Assembly: GCA_033763735.1 (NCBI GenBank)
Contig: JANRJY010000018.1
Span: forward strand, 1 to 31,952
Reading direction: 5' to 3'
DNA: 31,952 nucleotides
DNA from: JANRJY01 sp033763735
GTDB lineage: Bacteria; Bacteroidota; Bacteroidia; Cytophagales; UBA9547
Shown here in pieces: positions 1 through 8,053 of the stretch. Each line of letters starts with the position of its first letter. Position 1 is the first letter of the stretch. A model generated the notes under the pieces. It was not told where the DNA came from and ran no database searches. It saw only the letters and a list, made by a program, of their open reading frames with translations. A program made the position numbers and the translations under genes.

Positions 1-570
1 ACTTATTACTTCACAACAGACAGCATTTTTACTGGAAACAAAAAAGGCATATATACCATTGGAAATGAACAAGATAAGCCTTTTGTTTTTGTACTTTCAG
101 AAAATAAATTTCCAAAACCCAGCAAAGTTAAGGAACTAATAGACCCAATCATTTATATAGCATCCGATGATGAACGCAAAGCACTTAAAAATGCAAAGAA
201 GCCAAAAAAGAAACTGGATGACTTTTGGCTGGATTTAGGTCAGGATAAAGAATTTGCTCGGACGCTGATTCGCAGATATTATAAAAAGGTAGAACTTGCA
301 AATCAATTTTTTACCTGCCACAAAGAAGGATGGAAAACCGATATGGGTATGATTTATATAATTTTTGGTATTCCGGATGAAATTTTTCGGTCCGATACTA
401 AAGAAACATGGAATTACAAAAAGAAACCAAATTTACCGGCAGTTCGATTTATATTTACACGAAAAAGAAACACCTTTGGAAGTTATTATTTCGAATTGAT
501 TAATAATCCGGAATATGCCAACATTTGGTATACCGCAGTAGATTTGTGGCGCAAAGGAATGATTGAATAA
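1..570 (+). CDS. GWxTD domain-containing protein, 3' part only
   Basis: The reading frame is open from the first base of the window to the TAA at 568-570, so the 5' end lies outside. The visible 189 residues contain the family signature GWKTD (about residues 111-115), followed by a conserved stretch with 'IIFGIPDEI', then aromatic-rich beta-strand-like sequence ending in 'DLWRKGMIE'. GWxTD-domain proteins are a Bacteroidota-enriched family of unknown biochemical role, usually exported. No signal peptide can be judged because the N-terminus is missing. An ATG at 343 lies inside the conserved domain and is not the real start. The next gene begins 7 bp downstream, so co-transcription with rlmB is likely. 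Family assignment is confident, function is unknown. Confidence 0.88.
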   Translation, partial: TYYFTTDSIFTGNKKGIYTIGNEQDKPFVFVLSENKFPKPSKVKELIDPIIYIASDDERKALKNAKKPKKKLDDFWLDLGQDKEFARTLIRRYYKKVELANQFFTCHKEGWKTDMGMIYIIFGIPDEIFRSDTKETWNYKKKPNLPAVRFIFTRKRNTFGSYYFELINNPEYANIWYTAVDLWRKGMIE

Positions 571-577
571 AATTATT

Positions 578-1342
578 ATGATTAGAAAATATCAAGATCG
601 AAAACCGGAATCCAACAACTTCGTTTTTGGAATAAGAGCCATTGAGGAAACATTGAAATCGGGCAAACCCATAGAACGGATACTCTTTGCCAAGAGCCAA
701 ACCAATGTAAATCACTTGGTTAAAGAGGCTGGTGACCGAAAAATACCCTACAGCTTTGTACCCGAAGAAAAACTAAATTCGATTACTCGTAAAAATCATC
801 AAGGAGCTATTTGCTATGTTTCTCCTATTGAATATTCCGATTTGGAAAATTTAATTATGGATTGCTTTGACAAAGGCACAGAACCCTTTGTATTGGTGTT
901 GGACAGAATTACGGATGTACGCAATATGGGCGCCATTGCCCGCACTGCATTATGTGCCGGGGTGGATATTTTGCTTTTACCTATTAAAAATTCAGCACAA
1001 ATTAATGAAGATGCCATGAAAACTTCAGCAGGGGCACTTAATCACCTTCCTGTAAGCCGTACCGATGATTTGAAAAAGGCGGTCAGATATTTGAAAGATT
1101 CCGGACTTACCATTGTTGCTTGTACCGAAAAAGCCAAAGACGATATTTTTGCTACTGAACTCAAAGGACCCGTTGCTTTAGTAGTAGGTTCTGAAGAAGA
1201 CGGTATTTCTGATGACATTATGCGCATAGCTGATTATTTGGTCAAAATTCCTATATCGGGCAAACTTGACTCCTTAAATGTTTCGGTAGCAGCAGGTATA
1301 TCCATGTTTGAAGTAGTCAGACAAAGAGGCAAACAAAAATGA
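578..1342 (+). CDS. rlmB: 23S rRNA (guanosine-2'-O)-methyltransferase RlmB, TrmH/SpoU family
   Basis: Predicted to transfer a methyl group from S-adenosylmethionine to the ribose of a guanosine in 23S rRNA (G2251 in E. coli numbering). The order is typical: a short substrate-binding N-terminal domain with 'FGIRAIEETL', then a SPOUT domain with motif 1 'DVRNMGAIART', motif 2 'VVGSEEDGIS' and the C-terminal knot motif 'IPISGKLDSLNVSVAAGI'. At 254 residues it has normal RlmB length. I prefer the ATG at 578 over an in-frame TTG at 563, because the TTG would overlap the previous gene and add only five residues. The stop overlaps the next start as ATGA, which suggests translational coupling. RlmB is more likely than tRNA TrmH because of the N-terminal domain. 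Confidence 0.93.
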   Translation: MIRKYQDRKPESNNFVFGIRAIEETLKSGKPIERILFAKSQTNVNHLVKEAGDRKIPYSFVPEEKLNSITRKNHQGAICYVSPIEYSDLENLIMDCFDKGTEPFVLVLDRITDVRNMGAIARTALCAGVDILLLPIKNSAQINEDAMKTSAGALNHLPVSRTDDLKKAVRYLKDSGLTIVACTEKAKDDIFATELKGPVALVVGSEEDGISDDIMRIADYLVKIPISGKLDSLNVSVAAGISMFEVVRQRGKQK

Positions 1343-1992
1343 GTATTGAGCAAAATCTCATCCAAATTAATTCTAAAATACCTAATGGTTGCACTTTGGT
1401 AATTGTAACCAAAAACAGAACTATTGATGAAATAAAGGAGGTTTATAATCTGGGCTATCGTGTATTTGGTGAAAATCGTGTTCAGGATTTGGTTACAAAA
1501 TATGAGAAATTGCCCAAAGATATCCAATGGCATCTTATTGGACATTTGCAAACGAATAAGGTCAAATACATTGCCCCTTTTATATCCATGATTCATTCTG
1601 TAGAAAGCTTTAAATTATTGGAGGAGATAAACAAACAGGCTCTTAAACACCATAGAATCATTCCTTGTTTACTTCAAATTTACATAGCCAGTGAAGAAAC
1701 TAAATTTGGATTAAGTCAGACGGAAGCCATGGAATTGCTGATATCCAGAGATTTAATTGAATTGCGAAATATTAAAATAGTAGGCATGATGGGTATGGCT
1801 ACTAATACTACTGATGAAAATCAAATAAAATCTGAATTCAAATCATTAAAAACATTTTTTGAAGTTCAGAAAAACAAAAACACCTTTAATATCAATTTGG
1901 AAATACTCTCGATGGGCATGAGCAGCGACTATCAGCTTGCAATCGCGGAAGGAAGCAATATGGTAAGAGTGGGCAGTGCTGTGTTTATTTAA
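1339..1992 (+). CDS. YggS/PLPBP family pyridoxal phosphate homeostasis protein
   Basis: A 217-residue alanine-racemase-like TIM-barrel protein of the YggS (PLPBP) family. Members bind pyridoxal 5'-phosphate and buffer vitamin B6 and amino-acid pools without a known catalytic reaction. The PLP lysine is K25 in 'IVTKNRT'. Further signatures are 'FGENRVQD', 'WHLIGHLQTNK', 'GMMGMAT', 'LSMGMSSDYQLAIAEGSNMVRVGSAVF', the last being the phosphate-binding end of the fold (quoted here as adjoining pieces: LSMGMSSDYQLAIAEG and SNMVRVGSAVF). It overlaps the rlmB stop by 4 bp. The length is slightly below the usual 220-235 residues, but all signatures are present. The cytoplasmic location is inferred from the lack of a signal peptide. 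Confidence 0.93.
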   Translation: MSIEQNLIQINSKIPNGCTLVIVTKNRTIDEIKEVYNLGYRVFGENRVQDLVTKYEKLPKDIQWHLIGHLQTNKVKYIAPFISMIHSVESFKLLEEINKQALKHHRIIPCLLQIYIASEETKFGLSQTEAMELLISRDLIELRNIKIVGMMGMATNTTDENQIKSEFKSLKTFFEVQKNKNTFNINLEILSMGMSSDYQLAIAEGSNMVRVGSAVFI

Positions 1993-2041
1993 TTAAAATT
2001 TTAAACTTATATTAGTAATTGTTGAAATTGCATTATTTCAA

Positions 2042-2413
2042 ATGAACGAAAAGGTAAAATATTGTAGTGAATTATCAGATTACGATTACGATACTGCGGT
2101 AGCAATGCTAATAAGCGGCAGATATTTATATGTTGGTTTTATGTGCCATCAATCTATATAAAAAATATTAAAAGCCTATTTCAAAAGCAAATTTGAGGAA
2201 CCGGCTCCTTTCACACACAGGCTAATATACTTAGCAAATAAATCTGATCTTTATGATCAAAAAGATATTATTGATTTATTTGAACCATTAAATATAGAAG
2301 CAAGGTATCCATCCCACAAAGAACAATTGATGGTTAGTTTAAATAAACAAAGATGTGAAAGCATATTAGAACAATCTAGGAAATTGCAATTATGGATAAA
2401 GCAAAAATTATAG
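2042..2413 (+). pseudogene. HEPN-domain protein (toxin-like), broken by an internal TAA
   Basis: Read through one in-frame TAA at 2159-2161, this frame gives a full-length (about 123-residue) HEPN-domain protein: 'SDYDYDTAVAMLISGRY', 'GFMCHQSI*KILKAYF', 'PFTHRLIYLANKS', 'LNIEARYP' and 'ILEQSRKLQLWIK'. In intact homologues the position of the stop is normally Glu, so a single GAA to TAA change explains it. HEPN proteins paired with MNT nucleotidyltransferases form toxin-antitoxin modules in which HEPN is the RNase-like toxin. The 3' end overlaps the start of the MNT gene by 22 bp, the typical arrangement. There is no frameshift. The TAA would cut the product to 39 residues, so it is presumably inactive. 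Confidence 0.8.
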
Positions 2414-2658
2414 ACAAAATACTCAAATACAAATTGTTACTTTCGTCTCATTTTGAAATTGATAAAGTTGTTTTGTTCGGTTCGTATGCTAATGGTTCAC
2501 CTACAGAATAAAGTGATATAGATGTAGCCATAATTGTTAATTCCATAAATATGGATTATTTTACTTATGCACCATTAATGTGGAAATTAAAAAGGGCAAT
2601 AGATGATAGAATAGAGCCAATTTTAATTGACAAAAGAAATGATAAAAGTGTTTTTTAA
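2392..2658 (+). pseudogene. MNT-type nucleotidyltransferase (antitoxin-like), broken by nonsense codons
   Basis: This frame encodes a minimal nucleotidyltransferase: an N-terminal helix, then 'VVLFGSYANGSPTE*SDIDVAIIV', in which the catalytic GS(x)nDxD motif is interrupted by a TAA at 2509-2511, then 'APLMWKLKRAIDDRIEPILID'. Another TAA follows at 2656-2658, near the usual C-terminus. Read further, the frame continues through a TGA at 2668-2670 with tail-like sequence 'SVL*ERNIIS'. MNT proteins adenylylate and so neutralise partner HEPN toxins. Here the stop removes both catalytic aspartates. All the stops could arise by single G-to-T changes from sense codons. I end the feature at 2658, but homology probably extends about 30 bp further. 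Confidence 0.78.
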
Positions 2659-2745
2659 AGCGTGTTGTGAGAGAGAAATATTATAAGTAAAAAACAAACT
2701 AACTTATCTACTTGATGGTCAAAAGAACCAAAAAGGGTAAAATTA

Positions 2746-2948
2746 TTACTCATTGAGCAGTTCTCTTGCAGGAATACCTTTTAACTTTCCTTGTTTTATT
2801 AAATTCAATTGATCTACAGCATCTTTTATTTCTGCTACCAATATAGATTTTCATCATCAATCGACTCTGTTTTGACATAAGGAAGACTGTTCAATACTTG
2901 AATCAAAGATGAAGCCATGTGGTCTTGTATATCCAGGATTAAACGCAT
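2746..2948 (-). pseudogene. Small antitoxin-like protein, frameshifted
   Basis: From the ATG at 2948 the minus strand reads 'MRLILDIQDHMASSL' and 'LNSLPYVKTESIDDEN', then hits TAG. Shifting by one base in the run of A residues near 2853-2857 restores a typical tail: 'VAEIKDAVDQLNLIKQGKL' and then 'KGIPARELLNE*' at 2746-2748. The total is 203 bp, one short of a multiple of three, so a single A deletion is the simplest explanation. The pattern (about 67 residues, 'LPYVK', 'LIKQGKLKG', 'ARELLNE' end) matches small Bacteroidota antitoxins usually followed by a RelE/ParE-type toxin. No toxin follows here, because the sequence runs straight into the broken MNT gene. Family placement is from memory of such proteins and is moderate. 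Confidence 0.6.
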
Positions 2949-3132
2949 AATATTTAGAATTTATTCTTCAAATTTAATGAAAATTAACCACTGGTGTAAT
3001 CCCACAGGTTTTTGTAAATATTATATATAAGGGGGGCCACTTATCATTATCCCAAAATCCACATAACAAGTATAGTTATTCACAAATAACTCCAAATTTG
3101 TAATAAATTGTATTATTGCACCCAAACTGTCA

Positions 3133-5559
3133 ATGGCTCAAAATACATTTCGGAAAAATACTATCAAAACCGATGCTCCTGAAGAAAAAGAGCCAAAGGA
3201 CGAAAACGCTCCTCGGTTTAGTTTTGCATTCCTTTCCGACAAAAGATTAAAACTGCTTTTTGGTCTTTCATTAATATTTGGTTCTATTTTTCTGGTTTTT
3301 GCCATGTTATCCTATGCATTTACCGGAAAAGCCGATCAAAGTGTGGTGGAAGCTTTATTCGATTCATCATTACGAGAGTCAGGAAAAGAAGCTGAAAACT
3401 GGTTGGGTTTGTTTGGTGCAGTAGCTTCTTATTTTTTGGTTTTCAAAGGTTTTGGAATTTCTTCCATATTATTTATGCCTTTATTTTTTGTATTAGGTGT
3501 GCGTATTGTATTCCAAAAAGAGTTTTATAGTGTTCGTAAATTATTTAATTATACCATTTTTCTGGTTTTTTGGCTAAGCATCACTTTTGGGTATCTAACT
3601 TTACTTACCTCGCTTGAAAATAGCATTGGATTTCTAGGAGGTGGTATTGGATATGAATTATCCTTAGTAATAAGTGAGTTTTTGGGATTAGGTACTTTTT
3701 TACTGCTTGGTTTTAGCTTTATAGCATTTCTGGTGTTTTCACTAAACATTACCACGTTTGGAGCTAAAGCACCTTTAGTTCCAAAAGCAAAAAAAGCTGA
3801 CCCCCAAATGGATATAGAAGAAAGTCCTGATAATGAAGAAGAAGCAATAGAAGACAAAGATGAGGAAGTACAAGAAGAAGAATGGGAAATCAAAACTGTA
3901 ACACCACCGCCAGTCAAATCCCTTGATTTAGAGCTTACTGTTGCCAATTTAGCTCCTTCTATTGTTGAAGAAAAAACCATGCCGGTGATTGAATCCACTG
4001 CCGATTCGCTTGAAGATGAGTCATTAAACAAGGAAATTCTGGCAAAATTTGGTCCGTATGACCCTCGTTTGGATTTAGCCAATTACCAATTTCCTACCCT
4101 AGATTTGCTCAAAGAATATGGCGATACCAAAGGCACCATGGTAACCAAAGATGAACTGGAGGAAAACAAAAATAGTATTCTTCAAACTTTGGCCGATTTT
4201 GGTATAGGCATTTCCAAAATACATGCGACAATCGGTCCTACGGTAACTTTGTACGAAATCATACCGGAAGCCGGAATTAAAATTTCTAAAATCGCGAACC
4301 TTAGTGATGACATTGCATTACGATTGTCGGCTTTAGGTGTTCGTATTATTGCGCCAATGCCGGGCAAAGGTACTATTGGGATTGAAGTTCCTAACAAAAA
4401 CAAAGTAATGGTTCCTGCGAAGGATGTATTGCAAGACGAACGTTTTATTAATGCTAAAATGGAGCTACCAATTGCGTTTGGCAAAACCATATCGAACGAA
4501 GTATTTGTTGAAGACCTTACCAAAATGCCTCACTTACTTATGGCTGGCGCGACAGGTATGGGTAAGTCGGTAGGTATTAATATGCTATTGGCTTCATTAC
4601 TCTATAAAAAGCATCCATCCGAGCTTAAAATAGTTATGGTAGATCCTAAAAAAGTGGAATTAAGCCTTTATAACAAAATTGAAAGACATTTTTTGGCCAA
4701 ATTACCGGATGCAGAAGAGGCTATACTTACAGATACCAAAAAAGTTATACATACTTTGAATTCACTTTGTATTGAAATGGATACAAGATATAGCTTACTT
4801 AAAGATGCCGGCTGTCGTAATTTGAAAGAATACAATCCAAAATTTGTTTCTCGTAAGCTTAACCCTAATGAAGGGCATCGTTATTTGCCTTATATAGTTG
4901 TAGTAATTGATGAACTTGCTGATTTGATGATTACCGCCGGAAAAGAAATAGAAATGCCAATTGCACGTATGGCACAGCTTGCACGTGCGGTAGGGATTCA
5001 TTTAGTGCTTGCTACGCAGCGGCCTTCTGTCAACGTCATCACAGGATTAATCAAAGCCAATTTCCCTGCAAGACTTTCTTTTAGAGTAACATCCAAAATT
5101 GATTCAAAAATAATATTGGATGAAGGTGGCGCTGATCAATTGATTGGAAAAGGTGATATGCTTTTGAAAATCAACTCTGATGTGGTCCGTCTTCAATGTG
5201 CATTTCTGGATACGCCTGAAGTTGAAAATATTGTTGACTTTATTGGTAATCAAAGAGGATATGAATATGCATATCACTTACCGGAGTACTTTGACGAAAA
5301 TGCAGATACTACACAAAAGGATGTAGATTTAAGCAACCGTGATCCTAAATTTGAAGAAGCAGGTCGATTGGTAGTAGCCCATCAACAGGGAAGCACTTCA
5401 TTGATTCAAAGAAAGCTGGCTTTAGGATATGCAAGATCCGGGAGAATAATGGATCAGTTGGAAGCGGCAGGAATAGTTGGTCCACCCAATGGTTCAAAAG
5501 TACGTGAAGTACTGGTTAGAGATGAACAATCCCTTTCGGAGATTCTAGGAAACCTTTAG
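3133..5559 (+). CDS. ftsK: DNA translocase FtsK
   Basis: Septum-anchored ATP-driven DNA pump that clears and sorts chromosome termini during division. The 808-residue protein has an N-terminal membrane domain with four hydrophobic blocks (about residues 40-62, 92-125, 138-160 and 184-205). A short acidic linker (about 220-255, rich in Glu and Asp) follows, then the alpha/beta motor with Walker A 'GATGMGKSVG' (about 472-481) and Walker B 'VVVIDELAD' (about 588-596), 'LATQRPSVNVITG', and the DNA-reading winged-helix gamma domain near the end ('YARSGRIMDQLEAAGIVGP'). All parts are intact. The linker is short, as is usual for Bacteroidota. The ATG at 3133 is the first start in frame and leads directly into the cytoplasmic tail. 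The stop lies only 5 bp from the end of the convergent gene. Confidence 0.97.
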   Translation: MAQNTFRKNTIKTDAPEEKEPKDENAPRFSFAFLSDKRLKLLFGLSLIFGSIFLVFAMLSYAFTGKADQSVVEALFDSSLRESGKEAENWLGLFGAVASYFLVFKGFGISSILFMPLFFVLGVRIVFQKEFYSVRKLFNYTIFLVFWLSITFGYLTLLTSLENSIGFLGGGIGYELSLVISEFLGLGTFLLLGFSFIAFLVFSLNITTFGAKAPLVPKAKKADPQMDIEESPDNEEEAIEDKDEEVQEEEWEIKTVTPPPVKSLDLELTVANLAPSIVEEKTMPVIESTADSLEDESLNKEILAKFGPYDPRLDLANYQFPTLDLLKEYGDTKGTMVTKDELEENKNSILQTLADFGIGISKIHATIGPTVTLYEIIPEAGIKISKIANLSDDIALRLSALGVRIIAPMPGKGTIGIEVPNKNKVMVPAKDVLQDERFINAKMELPIAFGKTISNEVFVEDLTKMPHLLMAGATGMGKSVGINMLLASLLYKKHPSELKIVMVDPKKVELSLYNKIERHFLAKLPDAEEAILTDTKKVIHTLNSLCIEMDTRYSLLKDAGCRNLKEYNPKFVSRKLNPNEGHRYLPYIVVVIDELADLMITAGKEIEMPIARMAQLARAVGIHLVLATQRPSVNVITGLIKANFPARLSFRVTSKIDSKIILDEGGADQLIGKGDMLLKINSDVVRLQCAFLDTPEVENIVDFIGNQRGYEYAYHLPEYFDENADTTQKDVDLSNRDPKFEEAGRLVVAHQQGSTSLIQRKLALGYARSGRIMDQLEAAGIVGPPNGSKVREVLVRDEQSLSEILGNL

Positions 5560-5564
5560 TAGTA

Positions 5565-6464
5565 TTATTTTGGTGTATTTGGCGTAATTGAAAAATCCAT
5601 GGCTCCTTCCTCATATAAGTGTGGGGCTATTTCTTTAAGTTTTTCTTCTATTGCCGGATCCATTTTTGCCAGATAAATATTGCGCGACTTTGCAAGTTGC
5701 TCAGCAGTAAGTCCTTTTGCATTGGTGAGGTCTGCTTTGAAAAGATTGGCATCTGTAAAATCAGCCCCAGCTATCATGGTGTCGCTTAACACGCAATCAA
5801 TTAGTACCGCTCCTTTGAACTTTGCTTTAATACAATTCGATCCAGATAGATTTGCTTTTATCAATGTAGTAAATGAAAAATTAGCCCCACTTAATTGCGA
5901 ACCCTTCATATTTGCTTTTTGCAGTTTTACATTTTGAATATTGGCTTGATTTAATCTTACATTATTCAAAATGGCATTTTGCATGGTTGAATCCTCTAAT
6001 GTTATATTGTTCATGTTAGATCCGGTAAGAACCACATTATTCAAATTGACATTTTTCAAATGGCAATTGTAAAGTTCTATAGCCACAACACCATCTTTAT
6101 TTAATCTTTTGATATCTCCAGCTATTCTGAAACTTGCTTCTTCGTTAATCCAATGACGAAAGTCGTCAATTTCTTCATGATATCTTTTGATACGAATACG
6201 TTTTTCTCCTATTTTATTAAGCCATACAAGCAGTATACCAATGACAAGAATGTCAAATATCATACCATGAGCTTCCACCAATAAGTTTTCATAAAAGTTA
6301 AAAGTGGTTTCCATGTAATGTGGCAAACTCAGTCCTATAACAATTACTGAAACTATAAAAAGAACAATTGCTGTTGTAAGTAATTGCTTTTCAGTAATTG
6401 CATTGATTAAGTGCAAAAATTCATCCCACTTTTCTTTAAACTTCGATGGTAATTTGAAAGCCAT
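5565..6464 (-). CDS. Membrane-anchored pentapeptide-repeat protein
   Basis: A 299-residue protein with two transmembrane segments (about residues 27-47 and 66-86), a basic and acidic linker ('KRIRIKRYHEEIDDFRHW'), and then roughly 125 residues of pentapeptide repeats in the A(D/N)LXX style (for example 'LNQANIQNVKLQKANMKGSQ', 'ADFTDANLFKADLTNAKGL'). Such repeats fold into a right-handed square beta-helix. The biochemical role of most members is unknown. The repeats would face the cytoplasm if the positive linker is inside, which is inference. It is convergent with ftsK with 5 bp between stops. A good promoter match lies just upstream. The C-terminal 45 residues ('MDPAIEEKLKEIAPHLYEEG') form a non-repeat cap. 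Confidence 0.85.
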   Translation of the reverse strand: MAFKLPSKFKEKWDEFLHLINAITEKQLLTTAIVLFIVSVIVIGLSLPHYMETTFNFYENLLVEAHGMIFDILVIGILLVWLNKIGEKRIRIKRYHEEIDDFRHWINEEASFRIAGDIKRLNKDGVVAIELYNCHLKNVNLNNVVLTGSNMNNITLEDSTMQNAILNNVRLNQANIQNVKLQKANMKGSQLSGANFSFTTLIKANLSGSNCIKAKFKGAVLIDCVLSDTMIAGADFTDANLFKADLTNAKGLTAEQLAKSRNIYLAKMDPAIEEKLKEIAPHLYEEGAMDFSITPNTPK

Positions 6465-6476
6465 ATATAATCAACA

Positions 6477-6506
6477 CAAAAATACTAAAATATGATTAGA
6501 TTCAAC
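6477..6506 (-). promoter_or_regulatory. Bacteroidota-type promoter for the pentapeptide-repeat gene
   Basis: On the minus strand a perfect -7 box TATTTTTG (6484-6477) follows GTTG (6506-6503, three of four matches to TTTG) with an 18-bp spacer. The start codon is 12 bp downstream of the -7 box. Confidence 0.5.
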
Positions 6507-6653
6507 TTTTTATTAAAGATTCTGTTTTGGGAATTCATTTTATTGTTTTTGAGTATATATTAGCAAAAAAATTACTTGCCAGAGCAAAGCAACATTACTA
6601 AGTATTTTTTAGTAATTGAAACTTTAATCTATATTTAAAGTATAATTAACTAT

Positions 6654-7058
6654 ATGACTTCTACCAAGGTAGCCTTAGTACTTCTTGTTGACGATAATGA
6701 AACGGATAATTTCATTAGCGAAAAAATTATTGAAATGTCCGGTTTTTCGGATACGGTGATTGCTGTTGATTCTGGTTCAGGTGCATTGGAATATCTTGAA
6801 AGCAATAAAAACAATCCTGATAAGATACCTGATGTTATTTTTTTGGATATTAATATGCCTTATGTTGATGGATTTGTGTTCTTGTTTGAATTTGAGAAAT
6901 TTCCAGATTCTATTAAAAAGAAATGTAAAATCGTAATTCTCTCAAGTTCAGACAATAAACGCGATATTGACAGAATTGTAGACAACAAATATGTAATCAA
7001 TTATGTTGTTAAGCCGCTTTCTCCGGAAGCGTTGAAAAAAATTCAAGACATGTTGTAG
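6654..7058 (+). CDS. Single-domain response regulator (CheY-like receiver)
   Basis: A 134-residue stand-alone receiver domain without an output domain. The acidic pocket is D13-D14 in 'LLVDDNE', the phospho-acceptor is D65 in 'FLDINMP', the switch serine region is 'ILSSS' (about 95-99), and the conserved lysine is K120 in 'VVKPL'. All catalytic residues are present, so it should accept phosphate from a histidine kinase and act through protein contacts. The cognate kinase is not adjacent: the only kinase here lies 10 kb away and has its own regulator. The bacilliredoxin-like gene starts 5 bp after the stop, so the two are probably co-transcribed. A similar regulator follows at 7627. Confidence 0.9.
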   Translation: MTSTKVALVLLVDDNETDNFISEKIIEMSGFSDTVIAVDSGSGALEYLESNKNNPDKIPDVIFLDINMPYVDGFVFLFEFEKFPDSIKKKCKIVILSSSDNKRDIDRIVDNKYVINYVVKPLSPEALKKIQDML

Positions 7059-7063
7059 TTAAT

Positions 7064-7408
7064 ATGGAATGGATTCCTTTAGACAACTCAATTTCATTAG
7101 CAGAAATATTAATTCAGTCTCATAAACAGCCAGTTGTCATTTTTAAGCACAGCACTCGTTGTAGTATAAGTGCAATGGTTCTTAATAGGCTAAATAAATT
7201 AGATGCTTTTACACTTCAAAAACCAACAAAATATTACTATCTTGACATATTGAACTTTAGAGCAATTTCTAATGAAATTGCCGAACAAATGAATATAATT
7301 CATGAGTCACCTCAAATTTTAATTATTTTTCAAGGGAAAACCATTTTTAATGCTTCACATAACAATATAACGTCAGAAATCGTTAATAAAATAATATCCG
7401 AAGCTTAA
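7064..7408 (+). CDS. Bacilliredoxin-like protein, YtxJ/BrxC family
   Basis: A 114-residue thioredoxin-fold protein of the YtxJ type. The active-site segment is 'IFKHSTRCSIS' with a single cysteine, C33, followed by 'YYYLDIL', the family's 'SPQILIIFQGK' cis-proline region and a final helix. In Firmicutes this family is linked to bacillithiol chemistry as a monothiol bacilliredoxin (removal of bacillithiol mixed disulfides). Whether that applies here depends on the organism making bacillithiol, which the window does not show. It starts 5 bp after the upstream response regulator, an unusual partner. No signal peptide is present, so the protein is cytoplasmic. Confidence 0.82.
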   Translation: MEWIPLDNSISLAEILIQSHKQPVVIFKHSTRCSISAMVLNRLNKLDAFTLQKPTKYYYLDILNFRAISNEIAEQMNIIHESPQILIIFQGKTIFNASHNNITSEIVNKIISEA

Positions 7409-7596
7409 TATCTTCTTTACTATTAAATACTTTTTTCATTAAAAAACTCTAATTAAAAGTTTTCATTTCTTTTTTCATTGAAACTCCAGCTGAAATACTT
7501 ATGAAATTCGACAGAATCTTACTTCAATATTTTAAATTATTGAATATGTAATAGTCAAATATATGATGGTGTTATTAATATTATGAAGTATATCAA

Positions 7597-7604
7597 TATA
7601 TTTG
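7597..7604 (+). promoter_or_regulatory. -7 promoter box upstream of the second response regulator
   Basis: TATATTTG is a perfect match to TAnnTTTG, ending 22 bp before the ATG at 7627. I see no TTTG at the expected distance upstream, so the promoter is only half supported. The rest of the 218-bp gap from 7409 is AT-rich and otherwise featureless. Confidence 0.4.
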
Positions 7605-7626
7605 TAATAAGTTAAAAAATTACAAA

Positions 7627-8037
7627 ATGGGATTACAAGTATTAATAATTGAGGATGATGAGGTTGTCATTTACTTAAATAGAATGCTAATCGAGAAAAG
7701 TGGATTGCTTAGTGAACCTTTATGTTTTTTTGATGGCAAAAAGGCACTGAACTACCTATATAGAAATCAAAAAATGACGGAGAAATATCTTGTATTTTTG
7801 GATATAAATATGCCAATTTTTAATGGTTGGGATTTTCTGGATGAGGTTAAGAAACTCAATTATAATTACAATATATATGTAGTATTGGTAACTTCTTCTT
7901 TTGATGAATTGGATAGAGAAAGGGCTAAAGATTACCCACAAATTTTGGATTTTATTACAAAACCACTGAAAATTGAACACTGTGAAGTAATAAAAAATTT
8001 GCTTGAAACAGCCGACTTGATTAAAGCAGGCTATTAA
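7627..8037 (+). CDS. Single-domain response regulator (CheY-like receiver)
   Basis: A 136-residue receiver domain with acidic pocket D10-D11 ('IIEDDEV'), phospho-acceptor D59 ('FLDINMP'), switch residue T89 ('VLVTSS') and lysine K112 ('ITKPL'). There is no output domain. It resembles the regulator at 6654 in size and in the shared 'FLDINMP' motif, so the two may be old paralogues or independent members of the large Bacteroidota group of stand-alone receivers. It has its own likely -7 box. No kinase gene is next to it. The downstream thioesterase is convergent, with 16 bp between stops. Confidence 0.9.
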   Translation: MGLQVLIIEDDEVVIYLNRMLIEKSGLLSEPLCFFDGKKALNYLYRNQKMTEKYLVFLDINMPIFNGWDFLDEVKKLNYNYNIYVVLVTSSFDELDRERAKDYPQILDFITKPLKIEHCEVIKNLLETADLIKAGY

Positions 8038-8053
8038 ACCAGGTTAAAATAAA

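Noticed and set aside
1234..1596. 120-codon minus-strand frame across rlmB and the YggS gene
   Set aside because: It is a shadow of two conserved overlapping plus-strand genes and lacks recognisable features.
2042..2688. Alternative genetic code or stop-codon reassignment
   Set aside because: TAA and TGA end all the intact genes around it at the expected family C-termini, so the internal stops are local lesions.
3097..3118. Promoter boxes before ftsK (TTTG and TATTATTG)
   Set aside because: The spacing is only 10 bp and the -7 box has a mismatch, so it does not fit the Bacteroidota consensus.
3549..4082. 177-codon open frame on the minus strand inside ftsK
   Set aside because: It is Ser/Pro-rich shadow translation of the ftsK membrane and linker region. 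The plus-strand gene is unambiguous.
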